In this document: in pieces, positions 1 to 8,175 of the stretch
Numbering within the stretch: the first letter of the stretch is position 1
How the letters are laid out: every line of letters begins with the position of its first letter
NCBI GenBank assembly: GCA_020438355.1
Contig: JAGQUT010000019.1
Coordinates: 1-37,986 of the forward strand
Length of the DNA: 37,986 bases
Direction: 5' to 3'
Source of the DNA: Solirubrobacterales bacterium
Lineage (GTDB): Bacteria > Actinomycetota > Thermoleophilia > Solirubrobacterales > 70-9
The notes under the pieces: model-generated
What the model was told of the DNA's origin: nothing
What the model saw: only the letters and a program-made list of their open reading frames with translations
The model's database searches: none
Program-made: the position numbers and the translations under genes

Positions 1-2
1 TG

Positions 3-707
3 CTCAGGACCGAAGCCAACAAGAGCGTGGTCTTCAAAGGCCTGGGCCACTACCGCGGCGGAGTCGAGCTGATCATTCGTGGCGGCAGCTTCTACGTGAT
101 CAACAACGTGCCGTTGAACTACTACTGCCGCGGCGTCCTCAGCAAGGAACTGATCCCATCGTGGCCCATTGAAACCCTCAAGGCATTCGCCCTGGCTGCG
201 AGATCGATCGGTCTCTCGGCGAAGGGAACCCATGACGGTTTCGACGTCTACCCGGATACCCGAAGCCAGGTCTATGGACCGATTTCTTCCGAGTACTCCC
301 GGACCAACCGGGCCTGCGCGAAGACCGCGAGCCAGGCGCTCTTTTTCAGGGGCGAGGTCGCGATGGCCCTCTTCTCTGCCAGCTCGGGTGGCCACACGGA
401 AAGCGTCGAGAACGTCTGGTTCGGTGAACCGATCCCTTACCTTCGGGGAGTCCCCGATCCCTGGGACGAGGTTTCGCCTTACCACCGCTGGACTTACAGT
501 TACTCACCCGCCCGCATGAACTCGCTGCTCGGCAGCTATGTGGCGGGGCGCCTCAAGAAGGTCCAGATCACGCGCTACGGCGTCTCGAAACGGGTCATCT
601 GGGCCCGCCTGTACGGCACCCGGGGCAAGACAAGAATCCGTGGCGATTCGCTGCAGTACGCGCTCGGTCTGCCAGACCGCTTCATCCTCTCGATCACCAG
701 GCGCTGA
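3..707 (+). CDS. SpoIID/LytB-domain secreted protein (5' end outside window)
   Basis: The reading frame is open from the left edge, so the N-terminus is missing; about 234 residues are visible. The core matches the SpoIID/LytB family. A YCRGVLSKE segment resembles the family's Y-x-x-G-V-x-x-E signature. It is followed by W-P-x-E-x-L-K-A-x-A-x-A-A-R-S, a D-T-x-x-Q-V-Y-G segment, and A-L-F-S-A-S-S-G-G-H-T-E-S. In SpoIID the equivalent residues form the glycan-cleaving lytic transglycosylase site. In non-sporulating actinobacteria such proteins are generally secreted and thought to act on peptidoglycan; that role is inferred here. The last 60 residues carry no recognised domain. The next gene is convergent and ends 21 bases away. 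Confidence 0.85.
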   Translation, partial: LRTEANKSVVFKGLGHYRGGVELIIRGGSFYVINNVPLNYYCRGVLSKELIPSWPIETLKAFALAARSIGLSAKGTHDGFDVYPDTRSQVYGPISSEYSRTNRACAKTASQALFFRGEVAMALFSASSGGHTESVENVWFGEPIPYLRGVPDPWDEVSPYHRWTYSYSPARMNSLLGSYVAGRLKKVQITRYGVSKRVIWARLYGTRGKTRIRGDSLQYALGLPDRFILSITRR

Positions 708-721
708 ACCCGGTCCGGGTT
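707..721. terminator. Possible bidirectional terminator, short inverted repeat
   Basis: AACCCGG-T-CCGGGTT is a perfect inverted repeat starting on the last base of the SpoIID stop codon. It lies between two convergent genes only 21 bases apart. It can fold as a 5-bp stem with a 5-base loop, but no real T tract follows. A terminator role is tentative. Confidence 0.3.
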
Positions 722-728
722 TCGGCGA

Positions 729-1265
729 TCAGAAGTCGTAAGGGGCGTCCGGATCCTCATCGAGCTTTTCGATGAGGGAGCCGGCGACTGTCCCGAGTGC
801 CGTACCGAGAACGGCTCCGGCGACGATGTCACTGGGGTAGTGCATTCCCAGGTATGGCCTCGTCACCGCCATCAGAGAGGCGGCTCCGAACAGGGCCAGC
901 TTGAGCTCCGGAGCCAGTCGACTCATCGCCGTGGCGGCGGCGAACGAAGCGGTCGCGTGGGCCGAGGGGAAGGACAGTGAGGATGGGGCGCCACCGATCG
1001 GGGGCAGTCCGTCCAGCTGCGGACGCGGGCGCTTCACGACGAGCTTGATCAGGAAGTTGAATCCGATCGCGAAGGGGCCGATCATCGAGGCGGCCAGCCA
1101 CTGCTTCCGCCGCTTGGTGTCGAAAACCGCTCCTGCCAGCCCCAGTCCAAACCAGAGATAGGCATTCTCGCCTGATTTCGAGATCAGGTGGGCGGTCTTC
1201 TCGACCGGGGGAGCATGTCCCCGGGTGCGCATGAAGCGCAGCACTTTCCTGTCCAGCTCGATCAC
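729..1265 (-). CDS. PAP2-family phosphatase (lipid phosphatase-like)
   Basis: This 178-residue membrane protein carries all three motifs of the PAP2 phosphatase superfamily. They are K-x6-R-P (in KLVVKRPRP), P-S-A-H-A-T, and the S/T-R-x5-H motif in TRPYLGMHYPSD, where His is the catalytic nucleophile in the family. Several hydrophobic segments surround the motifs, so it should act at the membrane on a phospholipid or undecaprenyl-diphosphate-type substrate; the substrate cannot be read from sequence. The longer frame to 1343 would overlap the divergent gene. GTG at 1265 gives a normal-length protein beginning VIELDRK and has a TATCCT element upstream. The C-terminus ends in an acidic tail. 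Confidence 0.85.
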   Translation of the reverse strand: MIELDRKVLRFMRTRGHAPPVEKTAHLISKSGENAYLWFGLGLAGAVFDTKRRKQWLAASMIGPFAIGFNFLIKLVVKRPRPQLDGLPPIGGAPSSLSFPSAHATASFAAATAMSRLAPELKLALFGAASLMAVTRPYLGMHYPSDIVAGAVLGTALGTVAGSLIEKLDEDPDAPYDF

Positions 1266-1274
1266 AGTCCGGGC

Positions 1275-1280
1275 AGGATA
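1275..1280 (-). promoter_or_regulatory. Putative -10 element for the PAP2 gene
   Basis: TATCCT on the minus strand fits TANNNT and ends 9 bases before the GTG start at 1265. It lies in the 40-base gap shared with the divergent gene at 1306. No convincing -35 hexamer is seen. Confidence 0.35.
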
Positions 1281-1305
1281 TGGGGCCGTTCGGCATGATC
1301 GCGGC

Positions 1306-2388
1306 GTGGATCGTCCCGCACCCGTCACAGAAGAGGAGTTCAAACGCGAGTTCCGGCGTGCCGGTCTGCCGCTGCTCGCCGAGGGTTATTCGGCCTCGGA
1401 GGACATCTTCAACCGGGCGGCACCACTGCTGGGGGTTGTGCTCGTGCTCGAAGTGCTGGGGCCCCTGAATTCAAAGTTCTCGACACTGGGCAACCTGGCC
1501 GCGGTCGCCGCAGCGGTTCTCCTAATGGTGGTCGCTCTCGGAGTGATCAACCGGATGAGGGGCCGCCCGTTCTTCTCCCTGCCACGCAAGGTGGGCCGGC
1601 CGGAACTTGCTGCCTTCGTGATCGTCCCCGCCCTGCTGCCGGGTTTGATCTCCGATCACTGGGGGATTGCCGCGCTCACGGCGCTCGGGAATCTCCTGCT
1701 CCTTCTGCTCATTCTCGCGGTGGTCGGTTTCGGCGTCATCTCGATCATCAGGTGGGCAATGAGCCGGCTGCTCGGCGAGCTCTCCCGTTCGCTCGGGCTG
1801 CTGGTCAAGGCGGTGCCTCTGCTGATGATCTTCTCCCTGATCCTCTTTCTCACCCCGGAACTCTGGGAGGTCTTCAGCCACCTGCCGGATGCCTCGCTCT
1901 TTCTGCTGATCGGTCTGTTCATCCTGCTTGGTTCGGCCTTTCTGATCGCCAGGATCCCCCGCGAGGTCGAAGACCTGGAGAAGGGCGCAGGTGCCGGTGG
2001 TCCCCCGCTTGACCGGCGTCAGAGAGTCAATGTTGGCCTTGTTCTCTTCATCAGCCAGTCACTTCAGGTTCTGCTGGTGGCCTTCGCGGTTGCGATCTTC
2101 TTCGTGATCTTTGGGCTGCTCACGATCGATGGGGCCACCGTGGCACGCTGGACCAGTGAACCGGCGTCGGTGCTGCTCGAGTTCCGGCTGGCGGATCGCG
2201 AAGCCCAGCTGACCAGCGAACTGCTTCGCGTGGCCGCGGCCATGGCTTCATTCACCGGGCTCTACTTCGCGATCTCGATGCTGACCGACGATCTCTACAG
2301 GAAAGAATTCCTGACTCAGATCACTGACGAGATGAAGGAAACCTTCATCCGTCGCACCGAGTATCTGAAGCTGCTTGGTAAGTGCTGA
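1306..2388 (+). CDS. Polytopic membrane protein of unknown function
   Basis: This 360-residue protein has about eight hydrophobic segments. The N-terminus is soluble and charged, with E-E-E-F-K-R-E-F. A further hydrophilic stretch rich in E, G and P lies near the middle (around residues 225-245). The C-terminal 40 residues are charged and probably cytoplasmic. I recognise no family. The frame is open back to 1225, but GTG at 1306 is preferred because it clears the divergent PAP2 start and gives a sensible soluble N-terminus. The 40-base divergent gap must hold both promoters. The stop is 9 bases from the end of the convergent small gene. Confidence 0.7.
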   Translation: MDRPAPVTEEEFKREFRRAGLPLLAEGYSASEDIFNRAAPLLGVVLVLEVLGPLNSKFSTLGNLAAVAAAVLLMVVALGVINRMRGRPFFSLPRKVGRPELAAFVIVPALLPGLISDHWGIAALTALGNLLLLLLILAVVGFGVISIIRWAMSRLLGELSRSLGLLVKAVPLLMIFSLILFLTPELWEVFSHLPDASLFLLIGLFILLGSAFLIARIPREVEDLEKGAGAGGPPLDRRQRVNVGLVLFISQSLQVLLVAFAVAIFFVIFGLLTIDGATVARWTSEPASVLLEFRLADREAQLTSELLRVAAAMASFTGLYFAISMLTDDLYRKEFLTQITDEMKETFIRRTEYLKLLGKC

Positions 2389-2397
2389 ACGGCGCGG

Positions 2398-2613
2398 CTA
2401 GAACCCGACGGTCTTGGCGCCGGAGGAGATCCGCACGAAGATGACCTTGCCGAGATCGATCAGGAGGACACCCTCCTCGGTCTCGATCTCATGGGGGCTG
2501 TCGCCGGAGCCGATCGCCTTCCGCAACGACTTCACCTGGTCGCCGGTCAGCCGGGCGGGGATAACCTGGCCGCCGTCGAAGCCGATCTCGACGCTGGTCT
2601 TCTCGCTGGCCAT
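2398..2613 (-). CDS. Small conserved-looking protein downstream of mce
   Basis: A 71-residue soluble protein whose ATG overlaps the stop of the methylmalonyl-CoA epimerase gene by one base (TGATG), so it is almost certainly translated from the same mRNA. It has no signal peptide or membrane segment. The strand-like pattern (VEIGFDGG, VIPARLT, GVLLIDLGKVIFVRI) suggests a small beta-rich fold. It resembles small actinobacterial DUF3107-type proteins in size and style, but I cannot claim membership. Function unknown. Confidence 0.65.
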   Translation of the reverse strand: MASEKTSVEIGFDGGQVIPARLTGDQVKSLRKAIGSGDSPHEIETEEGVLLIDLGKVIFVRISSGAKTVGF

Positions 2614-3023
2614 CAGTGACCCTCGGCGGGCTGGACGATCTCGGTCAGGACTGAACCGGTCGCGGCAGGGTGAAGGAATGCGACGCGGCTCTGTCGGATT
2701 CCCGTCCGGGCTTCCTCGTCGATCAGCTTCATGCCCTGTTCCTTCAGGTTCGCGAGGGTCGCGTCGATGTCCTCTACCGCGTAGGCCACGTGGTGAAGTC
2801 CCGGACCCTTCTTGGCGATGAACTTGCCGACCGGTGTGTCGGGACCGAGCGGACTCAGCAGTTCGACGTGGCCGTCGCCGACGTCGAGCAGCACTGCCTC
2901 GACTCCCTGTGATTCGACGGTTTCGCGGTGAACGAGTTCCATCTCGAAATTGCGCTCATAAAGCTTGATGGCGGCGTCGAGATCCTCGACGGCAACACCG
3001 ATGTGGTCTATGCGAGTGAACAT
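2613..3023 (-). CDS. mce: Methylmalonyl-CoA epimerase
   Basis: A 136-residue protein of the vicinal-oxygen-chelate (glyoxalase-like) fold. It interconverts (2R)- and (2S)-methylmalonyl-CoA in propionyl-CoA and branched-chain catabolism. The start MFTRIDHIGVAV is typical of the family, with metal ligand His7. The second module has G-L-H-H-V-A-Y-A-V (His77/78) and ends with L-T-E-I-V (Glu128), matching the family metal-binding pattern. The length is normal. The gene is followed by the small 71-residue gene with a one-base overlap. A TAGGGT element sits 9 bases before the ATG. The mutase subunits are not in the window. Confidence 0.9.
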   Translation of the reverse strand: MFTRIDHIGVAVEDLDAAIKLYERNFEMELVHRETVESQGVEAVLLDVGDGHVELLSPLGPDTPVGKFIAKKGPGLHHVAYAVEDIDATLANLKEQGMKLIDEEARTGIRQSRVAFLHPAATGSVLTEIVQPAEGH

Positions 3024-3032
3024 GGGCCGCTA

Positions 3033-3038
3033 ACCCTA
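3033..3038 (-). promoter_or_regulatory. Putative -10 element for mce
   Basis: TAGGGT on the minus strand fits TANNNT and ends 9 bases before the mce ATG. There is no purine-rich ribosome site in the gap, so a leaderless or near-leaderless mRNA is likely. Confidence 0.4.
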
Positions 3039-3052
3039 GCTATGTGCGGGCG

Positions 3053-4339
3053 TCAGGCGGTGCCCAGCATGCGGGGCGGGATCCACGTGTAGAGATTTTC
3101 CATCAGCTCCACGTCCTCCACCGTGATCCGCTCGTCGGCTCCGTGGACGAGCGGTTTCGTCTCCGCAAGGCTCATCCGCTGGGGGGCGAAGCCGAAGACG
3201 GTGGCGCCGAACGCCTTGCGGAACCAGTGCGAGTCCGAGAAGCCGGGCATGACCTGGGGCAGGACCTCGGCCCCCGGCTCGACCATCTCCACCCACTCCT
3301 CGATCGCTTCCGCCAGGGGCCCACCGTAATCCGAGCGGTTGCCAACGACCGGGTCGTTGAACTCGATACGCCAGTCTCCTTCTCCGAGAACGGCATTGAT
3401 TCGCTCGAGCGCTTCATCCCCGGTCATTCCCGGCGGGGTGCGACAGTCGATGACCAGTTCCGCCCGGGACGGAATCACGTTTTCGCGGCTCGAGGCCTTC
3501 GCCATGGTGGGCGCAAGGGTGACCCCGAGCATCGGGTCGGCCAGCAGCTTCGCGACCAGCGGGTCGACGTTCTCGATCTCCCTCAGCGCAGCGACCGGAT
3601 CGTCATGGCGGTGGCCGAGCAACCGTTCGAGGAACAGGTCCGTGTCAGCGGTTGACTCCGGGTCAGGCTGGCGGTGGGCGTTGGCGAGGGCGGGAGCGAG
3701 CTTGAGAAGCGCGTTGTCGCCGACCCTGGGAATCGAACCGTGGCCAGCCTCGCCCTCGGCGATCAGCGTGAACCGGAAGGTTCCTTTTTCGCCGACCGAA
3801 AGGGTGAAGAGGTGACGGCCCTGGAAGTCCAGCATCTCGCCCGCGCCTTCATTCAGAACCCAGTCGCAGCGAACCGCGTCGGGGCACTCTTCGCAAAGCC
3901 ACCTCGCGCCGAAATGCGCGCCGGTCTCCTCGTCAGCAGCGACAACGAGAATCAGGTCTCCCCTTGCCGGCCGCCAGCCGGACTCCGCAAGGTTCACGCA
4001 TGCCGCGACCTCGGCCGCAACCTGGTCCTTCATGTCGAGGGCCCCGCGACCCCAGATGTAGCCATCAACCAGGTCTCCGGACCAGGGGTCGCGAGACCAC
4101 TCTTCGGGATCCGCCGGGACCGTGTCCACGTGACTGATGAGGGCGAGGTTCGGGCCGGGCTCGGCGCCCTTCAGACGGGCGACCAGATTCGGTCTTTCCG
4201 GCACCTTCGAAAGGAACCGACAATCCCAGCCGGCCGGTTCGAGCAGGCCCCGCAGAAACTCGAGCGCCGGGCCCTCGTTGCCCGGAGGATTCACGGTGTT
4301 GAACCGGATCAGCTGCTGAAGGATCTCGGGCGAGTTCAT
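3053..4339 (-). CDS. M20-family metallopeptidase / amidohydrolase
   Basis: A 428-residue protein with the full M20 (ArgE/DapE/CPG2-type) active site. It shows S-H-V-D-T-V-P with His70 and Asp72, G-R-G-A-L-D-M-K-D with bridging Asp102, D-E-E-T-G with catalytic Glu137 and metal Glu138, the lid-domain H-G-S-I-P, and a C-terminal P-L-V-H-G metal His. The family cleaves amide bonds of small peptides or N-acyl amino acids with two zinc or cobalt ions; the substrate cannot be assigned. The frame runs back to 4504, but that would overlap the divergent epimerase. ATG at 4339 starts with MNSPEILQQLIRFNTVNPPG, the usual M20 N-terminus, and has GATACT 7 bases upstream. Confidence 0.88.
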   Translation of the reverse strand: MNSPEILQQLIRFNTVNPPGNEGPALEFLRGLLEPAGWDCRFLSKVPERPNLVARLKGAEPGPNLALISHVDTVPADPEEWSRDPWSGDLVDGYIWGRGALDMKDQVAAEVAACVNLAESGWRPARGDLILVVAADEETGAHFGARWLCEECPDAVRCDWVLNEGAGEMLDFQGRHLFTLSVGEKGTFRFTLIAEGEAGHGSIPRVGDNALLKLAPALANAHRQPDPESTADTDLFLERLLGHRHDDPVAALREIENVDPLVAKLLADPMLGVTLAPTMAKASSRENVIPSRAELVIDCRTPPGMTGDEALERINAVLGEGDWRIEFNDPVVGNRSDYGGPLAEAIEEWVEMVEPGAEVLPQVMPGFSDSHWFRKAFGATVFGFAPQRMSLAETKPLVHGADERITVEDVELMENLYTWIPPRMLGTA

Positions 4340-4393
4340 CGCGGCAAGTATCCCAACCTGTCCCGCTGGGCCCTGATCCCGGGTTCGCCCGGG

Positions 4394-4399
4394 TAGGCT
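4394..4399 (+). promoter_or_regulatory. Putative -10 element for the first epimerase gene
   Basis: TAGGCT fits TANNNT and ends 9 bases before the ATG at 4409. No ribosome-binding site lies in between. No clear -35 is seen. Confidence 0.4.
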
Positions 4400-4408
4400 C
4401 CCGCTCTC

Positions 4409-5482
4409 ATGAGAAGCCCGGGGAAGATTCTGGTGACAGGCGGGGCCGGATTCGTTGGTTCGAGTCTGGCCGTCTCGCTCGCCGAATCCCATCCCGGGAG
4501 CCACGTGATCGCGCTGGACAACCTTTACCGGCGCGGATCCGAACTGAACCTGGACCGGTTGTCGGAAGCCGGGGTCGAGTTCGTCAGGGGAGACGTGAGG
4601 GAACCCGGTGACCTCGCCCGGTTCGACGACATCGACGCTCTGATCGAGTGCTCGGCCGAACCGTCGGTGATGTCGGGTGTTGACGGCGACACGTCCTACA
4701 TCTACGAGACGAACCTGACCGGCGCCTACAACTGCCTCGAGCTAGCCCGTCGAAGCGGTTGTCAGTTCATCTTCCTCTCGACCAGCCGCGTGTACCCGAT
4801 GCGGGGACTCCGTGAGGCCGAGCTCATCGAAGGCGAGACCCGTTTCGAGCTCGCGCCAGATCAGTCAGCTCCCGGTTGGACCCCGTCAGGGGTGGCCGAG
4901 GACATGCCGCTGGATGGCGCTCGCACCTTCTATGGCACCACCAAACTCTCGGCCGAATTCCTGACGGCCGAGTTCAGCTCTCACTTCGGGGTTCCTGCGG
5001 TGATCAACCGCTGCGGTGTTGTCGCGGGGCCCTGGCAGATGGGAAAGGTTGATCAGGGGGTCTTCACTCACTGGATGCTGGCCCACGAGTACGGGAAGCC
5101 CCTTTCCTACATCGGGTACGGCGGAACCGGCAAACAGGTTCGGGACCTGCTCCACGTCGACGACCTGGTTGAGCTGATCGAGATCCAGCTGGCCGAGCCG
5201 GAGCATTGGGCCGGGGGCACCTTCAACGTGGGCGGAGGAAGGGAGGTCAGCCTCTCCCTCCGGGAAGCGACGGGCATCTGCGCAAGGCTTAGCGGGCACG
5301 AGCTCGATATCGGATCGATTCCGGAGGATCGCGAAGGGGACGTGCCGCTCTACCTTTCGGATTGTTCGAGGCTTTACGCCCACACCGACTGGCGACCGAA
5401 GCGCGACGCGGAATGTGTTCTCGCGGACATCCACAGCTGGCTGGAAACCGACCGGGAGCGCTTCGGGAAGGTGCTCGGGTGA
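4409..5482 (+). CDS. NAD-dependent epimerase/dehydratase, CDP-paratose 2-epimerase-like (extended SDR)
   Basis: A 357-residue extended SDR. The Rossmann motif G-G-A-G-F-V-G-S is at residues 11-18, Ser124/Thr125 is in F-L-S-T-S, and the catalytic Y-x-x-x-K is Tyr175-G-T-T-Lys179. The G-x-G-K-Q-V-R-D-x-x-H-V-D-D segment is shared with CDP-tyvelose/CDP-paratose epimerases and related nucleotide-sugar enzymes. It should change a sugar nucleotide by NAD-linked redox chemistry; the exact substrate is unknown. It heads a glycan block: its stop overlaps the GTG of the GT2 gene (GTGA), so the two are translationally coupled. A related but distinct epimerase lies at 8176. Confidence 0.8.
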   Translation: MRSPGKILVTGGAGFVGSSLAVSLAESHPGSHVIALDNLYRRGSELNLDRLSEAGVEFVRGDVREPGDLARFDDIDALIECSAEPSVMSGVDGDTSYIYETNLTGAYNCLELARRSGCQFIFLSTSRVYPMRGLREAELIEGETRFELAPDQSAPGWTPSGVAEDMPLDGARTFYGTTKLSAEFLTAEFSSHFGVPAVINRCGVVAGPWQMGKVDQGVFTHWMLAHEYGKPLSYIGYGGTGKQVRDLLHVDDLVELIEIQLAEPEHWAGGTFNVGGGREVSLSLREATGICARLSGHELDIGSIPEDREGDVPLYLSDCSRLYAHTDWRPKRDAECVLADIHSWLETDRERFGKVLG

Positions 5483-6222
5483 AGCTCTCGGTCGTCATCC
5501 CGGCGCGCGACGAGGCGGGTTCGATCATGGAAACGGTGAACGGCGCGGTCGCGGTTCTCGAGCGGGAGTCGATCGATTACGAGGTGCTGGTGATCGACGA
5601 CGGCAGCAAAGACCAGACGAGAACACTGGTCGAGGAAGCCGGCAAGACCAACTCCCGGATCCGTTGCCGGCCTTCGCCTTACTCGGGCGGTTTCGGACTG
5701 GCGGTCAGGGCCGGACTGGAGGAATTCGAAGGCGACGGAGTGGTGGTCATGATGGCCGACTGCTCCGACGATCCGGAAGACCTCGTGATGTACCACCACA
5801 TCCTGGACGAGGGTTGGGACTGCGCCTTCGGCTCACGCTTCATGCCCGGGGCGGTGGTGACCAACTACCCGCGGATCAAGCTGGTCGTCAATCGGATGGC
5901 GAATGCCTTCGTGAACGTGATCTTCCGGCTCGGCTACAACGACACGACAAACGCCTTCAAGGCCTATCGCCGCGAGGTGATCGAGACGATCGGCCCGCTG
6001 CTCTCCAAGCACTTCAACCTGACTGTAGAAATGCCGTTGAAGGCTGTCACCCGGGGCCACAGCTTCAAGGTCGTCCCCACGTCGTGGACGAATCGAACAA
6101 GCGGCGAGGCGAAGCTGGCGATGAGAGAGATGGGCAGCCGGTACCTGTTCATCGTCCTCTACACCTGGCTCGAGTACCACCTCAGCCGGGGTGACTACCG
6201 CAAGGCCGAAAGGCGGAGTTGA
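5479..6222 (+). CDS. GT2 glycosyltransferase, polyprenyl-phosphate sugar synthase-like
   Basis: A 247-residue GT-A glycosyltransferase of family 2, close to dolichyl/polyprenyl-phosphate mannosyl- or glucosyltransferases. It begins VKLSVVIPARDEAGSI, has V-I-D-D-G-S for nucleotide binding, and M-M-A-D-C-S-D-D-P in place of a plain DxD. G-S-R-F-M-P-G and N-x-F-K-A-Y-R-R follow as in DPM1-like enzymes. There is no strong C-terminal membrane pair, so it is probably membrane-associated only. It would move a sugar from a nucleotide to a lipid phosphate for use by membrane transferases such as its neighbour. GTG overlaps the upstream stop; the downstream TTG overlaps this stop. Confidence 0.82.
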   Translation: MKLSVVIPARDEAGSIMETVNGAVAVLERESIDYEVLVIDDGSKDQTRTLVEEAGKTNSRIRCRPSPYSGGFGLAVRAGLEEFEGDGVVVMMADCSDDPEDLVMYHHILDEGWDCAFGSRFMPGAVVTNYPRIKLVVNRMANAFVNVIFRLGYNDTTNAFKAYRREVIETIGPLLSKHFNLTVEMPLKAVTRGHSFKVVPTSWTNRTSGEAKLAMREMGSRYLFIVLYTWLEYHLSRGDYRKAERRS

Positions 6223-8114
6223 ATTCTCTCGAGGCTCGCCTCAGGGACTGGCTGGACCGGGTTTCCAGGCTGAACCCGCCGAGTTGGACGATCGGAATTC
6301 TGATCGCCCTGCTTGGCTGGAAAGTGGGGTTCGCCGTACCGTCCTCCGGGCTTGACGCAAGCTGGTGGAGCGGCCTCTACATGGGGGCGGACACAGGCCT
6401 TCACTACGGCACCGAAATCGTCTTCACCTACGGTCCGCTCGGGGTGCTCCGTTTGCCCTGGCTTTTCTACGACGGATGGCTCAGTTTCCTCCCCTACGCA
6501 TACGGAAGCCTTCTCTTCGTCGGGTTCTGCACCGTTCTGGTTGCGACGCTGAGGCGCCGGGTCGGACTGGTGGCGGCAGCCTTGATCGCGCTGCTCGTTG
6601 TGGTCCAGCTGGGCTGGATCGAGACATCGGTTGCCCTGGCGGTGATCACTGCGTACCTGATGATCGACCGGAGACCGTCGGAGCGAGGGATGTTCCTGCT
6701 GGCTGCGGCCGCCGGGATATTCGCCGGGCCCGAACTGCTGGTCAAGCTTTCATCAGGACCAGTGATTGCTCTCGTGCTGCTGCTCGGCCTGATCGGCGCC
6801 CGGGCCGGGGCGCGGGTACTCGGCACCTATCTGGCCACCCTCTTCTTTTCGACCCTCGGACTCTGGTTGATTTCCGGCCAGGCGATCTCGAACTTGCCGG
6901 ACTTCCTCTCGAACTCGATCCAGATCGTCAGCGGCTACCAGGAGGCAATGAGTCTTTACGGTGAGTCGGGCTGGTATGCCCCGATCATCGTCGTCAGCGC
7001 CCTGGTCGCTTTCGGTTGGTCCGCCTGGGGGCGTTACCCGGACCAGCGGTCCCGCTGGGCAGCAGGATTGATAGCTGCACTCGTTCTCTTCGCGTTCTAC
7101 AAGCAGGCGGTCGTGAGAATCGACCGTGCGCACATAGCCACCTACTTCGCGCTCGCGGCCCTGCTCTGGCTTTCGATACCGCCCAGACGAGGGCTTGTAC
7201 CGGTCTCGCTTGCCGGACTGGCTGTACTTGCAGCCCTCGGGATGTACTCGAGCGGCAGCACTCCCTCGCCGGGACTCAACGTGATCGACAACCTGAAGCA
7301 TTTCGGCGACGAGACCAGAACCGCAGTCAGTACCGCCCGGCAGAAGGAGTTGATCGCGTCCTACCGCGCGAGCATCCAGCAGGGTTACGGACTCTCGGAG
7401 GAGCTTCAGGAGCAACTTCGGGGACGCTCCGTGAGCATCACCCCCTGGGAAACGACGATCGCCTGGGCGTTCGACATGGACTGGTCGCCGGCGCCGGTCT
7501 TCCAGAACTACAGCGCATACACGTCCAGCCTCGACCAGTTGAACGCCGAAAGGGTTGAGTCCGATTCCGGGCCGGAGAGAGTTCTGAGACACATTGGTCC
7601 CGACCTGACCAGTCCCGGTGTCGGAATCGACGGGCGCCTGCATGCCTGGGACCCCCCCGCCCAGGCGGTTGCGACGCTCTGCCACTTCCGGCCGACCGGT
7701 GAAGCCGGGGTCTGGCAGGTGCTCGCCAGAATCCCGGACCGTTGCGGACTCCAACGGCCGGCAGGTGAAGTGAAAGCATCATTCGATGAGTCGGTCGTGG
7801 TTCCCCGGCCCGGTCCCCGCGAGGTGATCCTGGTCAGGATCGACGGAACCGAACCGAGCGGGCTGGAGAAAATCGAGTCTTTCTTCTACCGGCCCCCCGA
7901 ACGACGAGCCACGCTCGACTCAGGCACCTACAGGCTGGTCCCGGCCACCGCCGGGGACGGACTGATGCTGCGGTCCGGCCGGGCGGTAAAGGAGGGTGGC
8001 GGCTGGTTCTCGCAGATCCCGCAGTCTTCGACCATTGCTGTAACGGGCGGCTCCGGAAATCTCACTTACAGCTTCTCCCGAATGAGGGTGAACGGGAGCC
8101 GTCCCCAAAGGTGA
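6219..8114 (+). CDS. Large polytopic membrane protein, possible GT-C-type glycosyltransferase
   Basis: A 631-residue protein with about ten or eleven hydrophobic segments in residues 20-350 and a soluble C-terminal part of about 280 residues. The first loop holds W-W-S-G-L-Y-M-G-A-D and E-I-V-F-T-Y-G-P-L-G, the type of loop seen in uncharacterised membrane proteins of surface-polysaccharide clusters. No textbook DD/DE motif is visible there, so a GT-C assignment is inference. TTG at 6219 overlaps the GT2 stop (TTGA). Coupling to a polyprenyl-phosphate sugar synthase fits a protein that uses or exports the lipid-linked sugar. The function is not proven. Confidence 0.65.
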   Translation: MNSLEARLRDWLDRVSRLNPPSWTIGILIALLGWKVGFAVPSSGLDASWWSGLYMGADTGLHYGTEIVFTYGPLGVLRLPWLFYDGWLSFLPYAYGSLLFVGFCTVLVATLRRRVGLVAAALIALLVVVQLGWIETSVALAVITAYLMIDRRPSERGMFLLAAAAGIFAGPELLVKLSSGPVIALVLLLGLIGARAGARVLGTYLATLFFSTLGLWLISGQAISNLPDFLSNSIQIVSGYQEAMSLYGESGWYAPIIVVSALVAFGWSAWGRYPDQRSRWAAGLIAALVLFAFYKQAVVRIDRAHIATYFALAALLWLSIPPRRGLVPVSLAGLAVLAALGMYSSGSTPSPGLNVIDNLKHFGDETRTAVSTARQKELIASYRASIQQGYGLSEELQEQLRGRSVSITPWETTIAWAFDMDWSPAPVFQNYSAYTSSLDQLNAERVESDSGPERVLRHIGPDLTSPGVGIDGRLHAWDPPAQAVATLCHFRPTGEAGVWQVLARIPDRCGLQRPAGEVKASFDESVVVPRPGPREVILVRIDGTEPSGLEKIESFFYRPPERRATLDSGTYRLVPATAGDGLMLRSGRAVKEGGGWFSQIPQSSTIAVTGGSGNLTYSFSRMRVNGSRPQR

Positions 8115-8175
8115 GACTCATTGCGGTTGTTAGTTTGACTGCCATGCATTTCTCCCATTCAGGAATTTCGCGCTC

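Noticed and set aside
6753-7754. 333-codon minus-strand frame opposite the large membrane protein
   Set aside because: Shadow of a gene that is coupled by TTGA to the preceding GT2; no start signal or domain on the minus strand.
8121-8149. TTGCGG/ATGCAT promoter before the second epimerase
   Set aside because: The -35-like hexamer is good, but ATGCAT is a poor -10 and no better pair is found at proper spacing.
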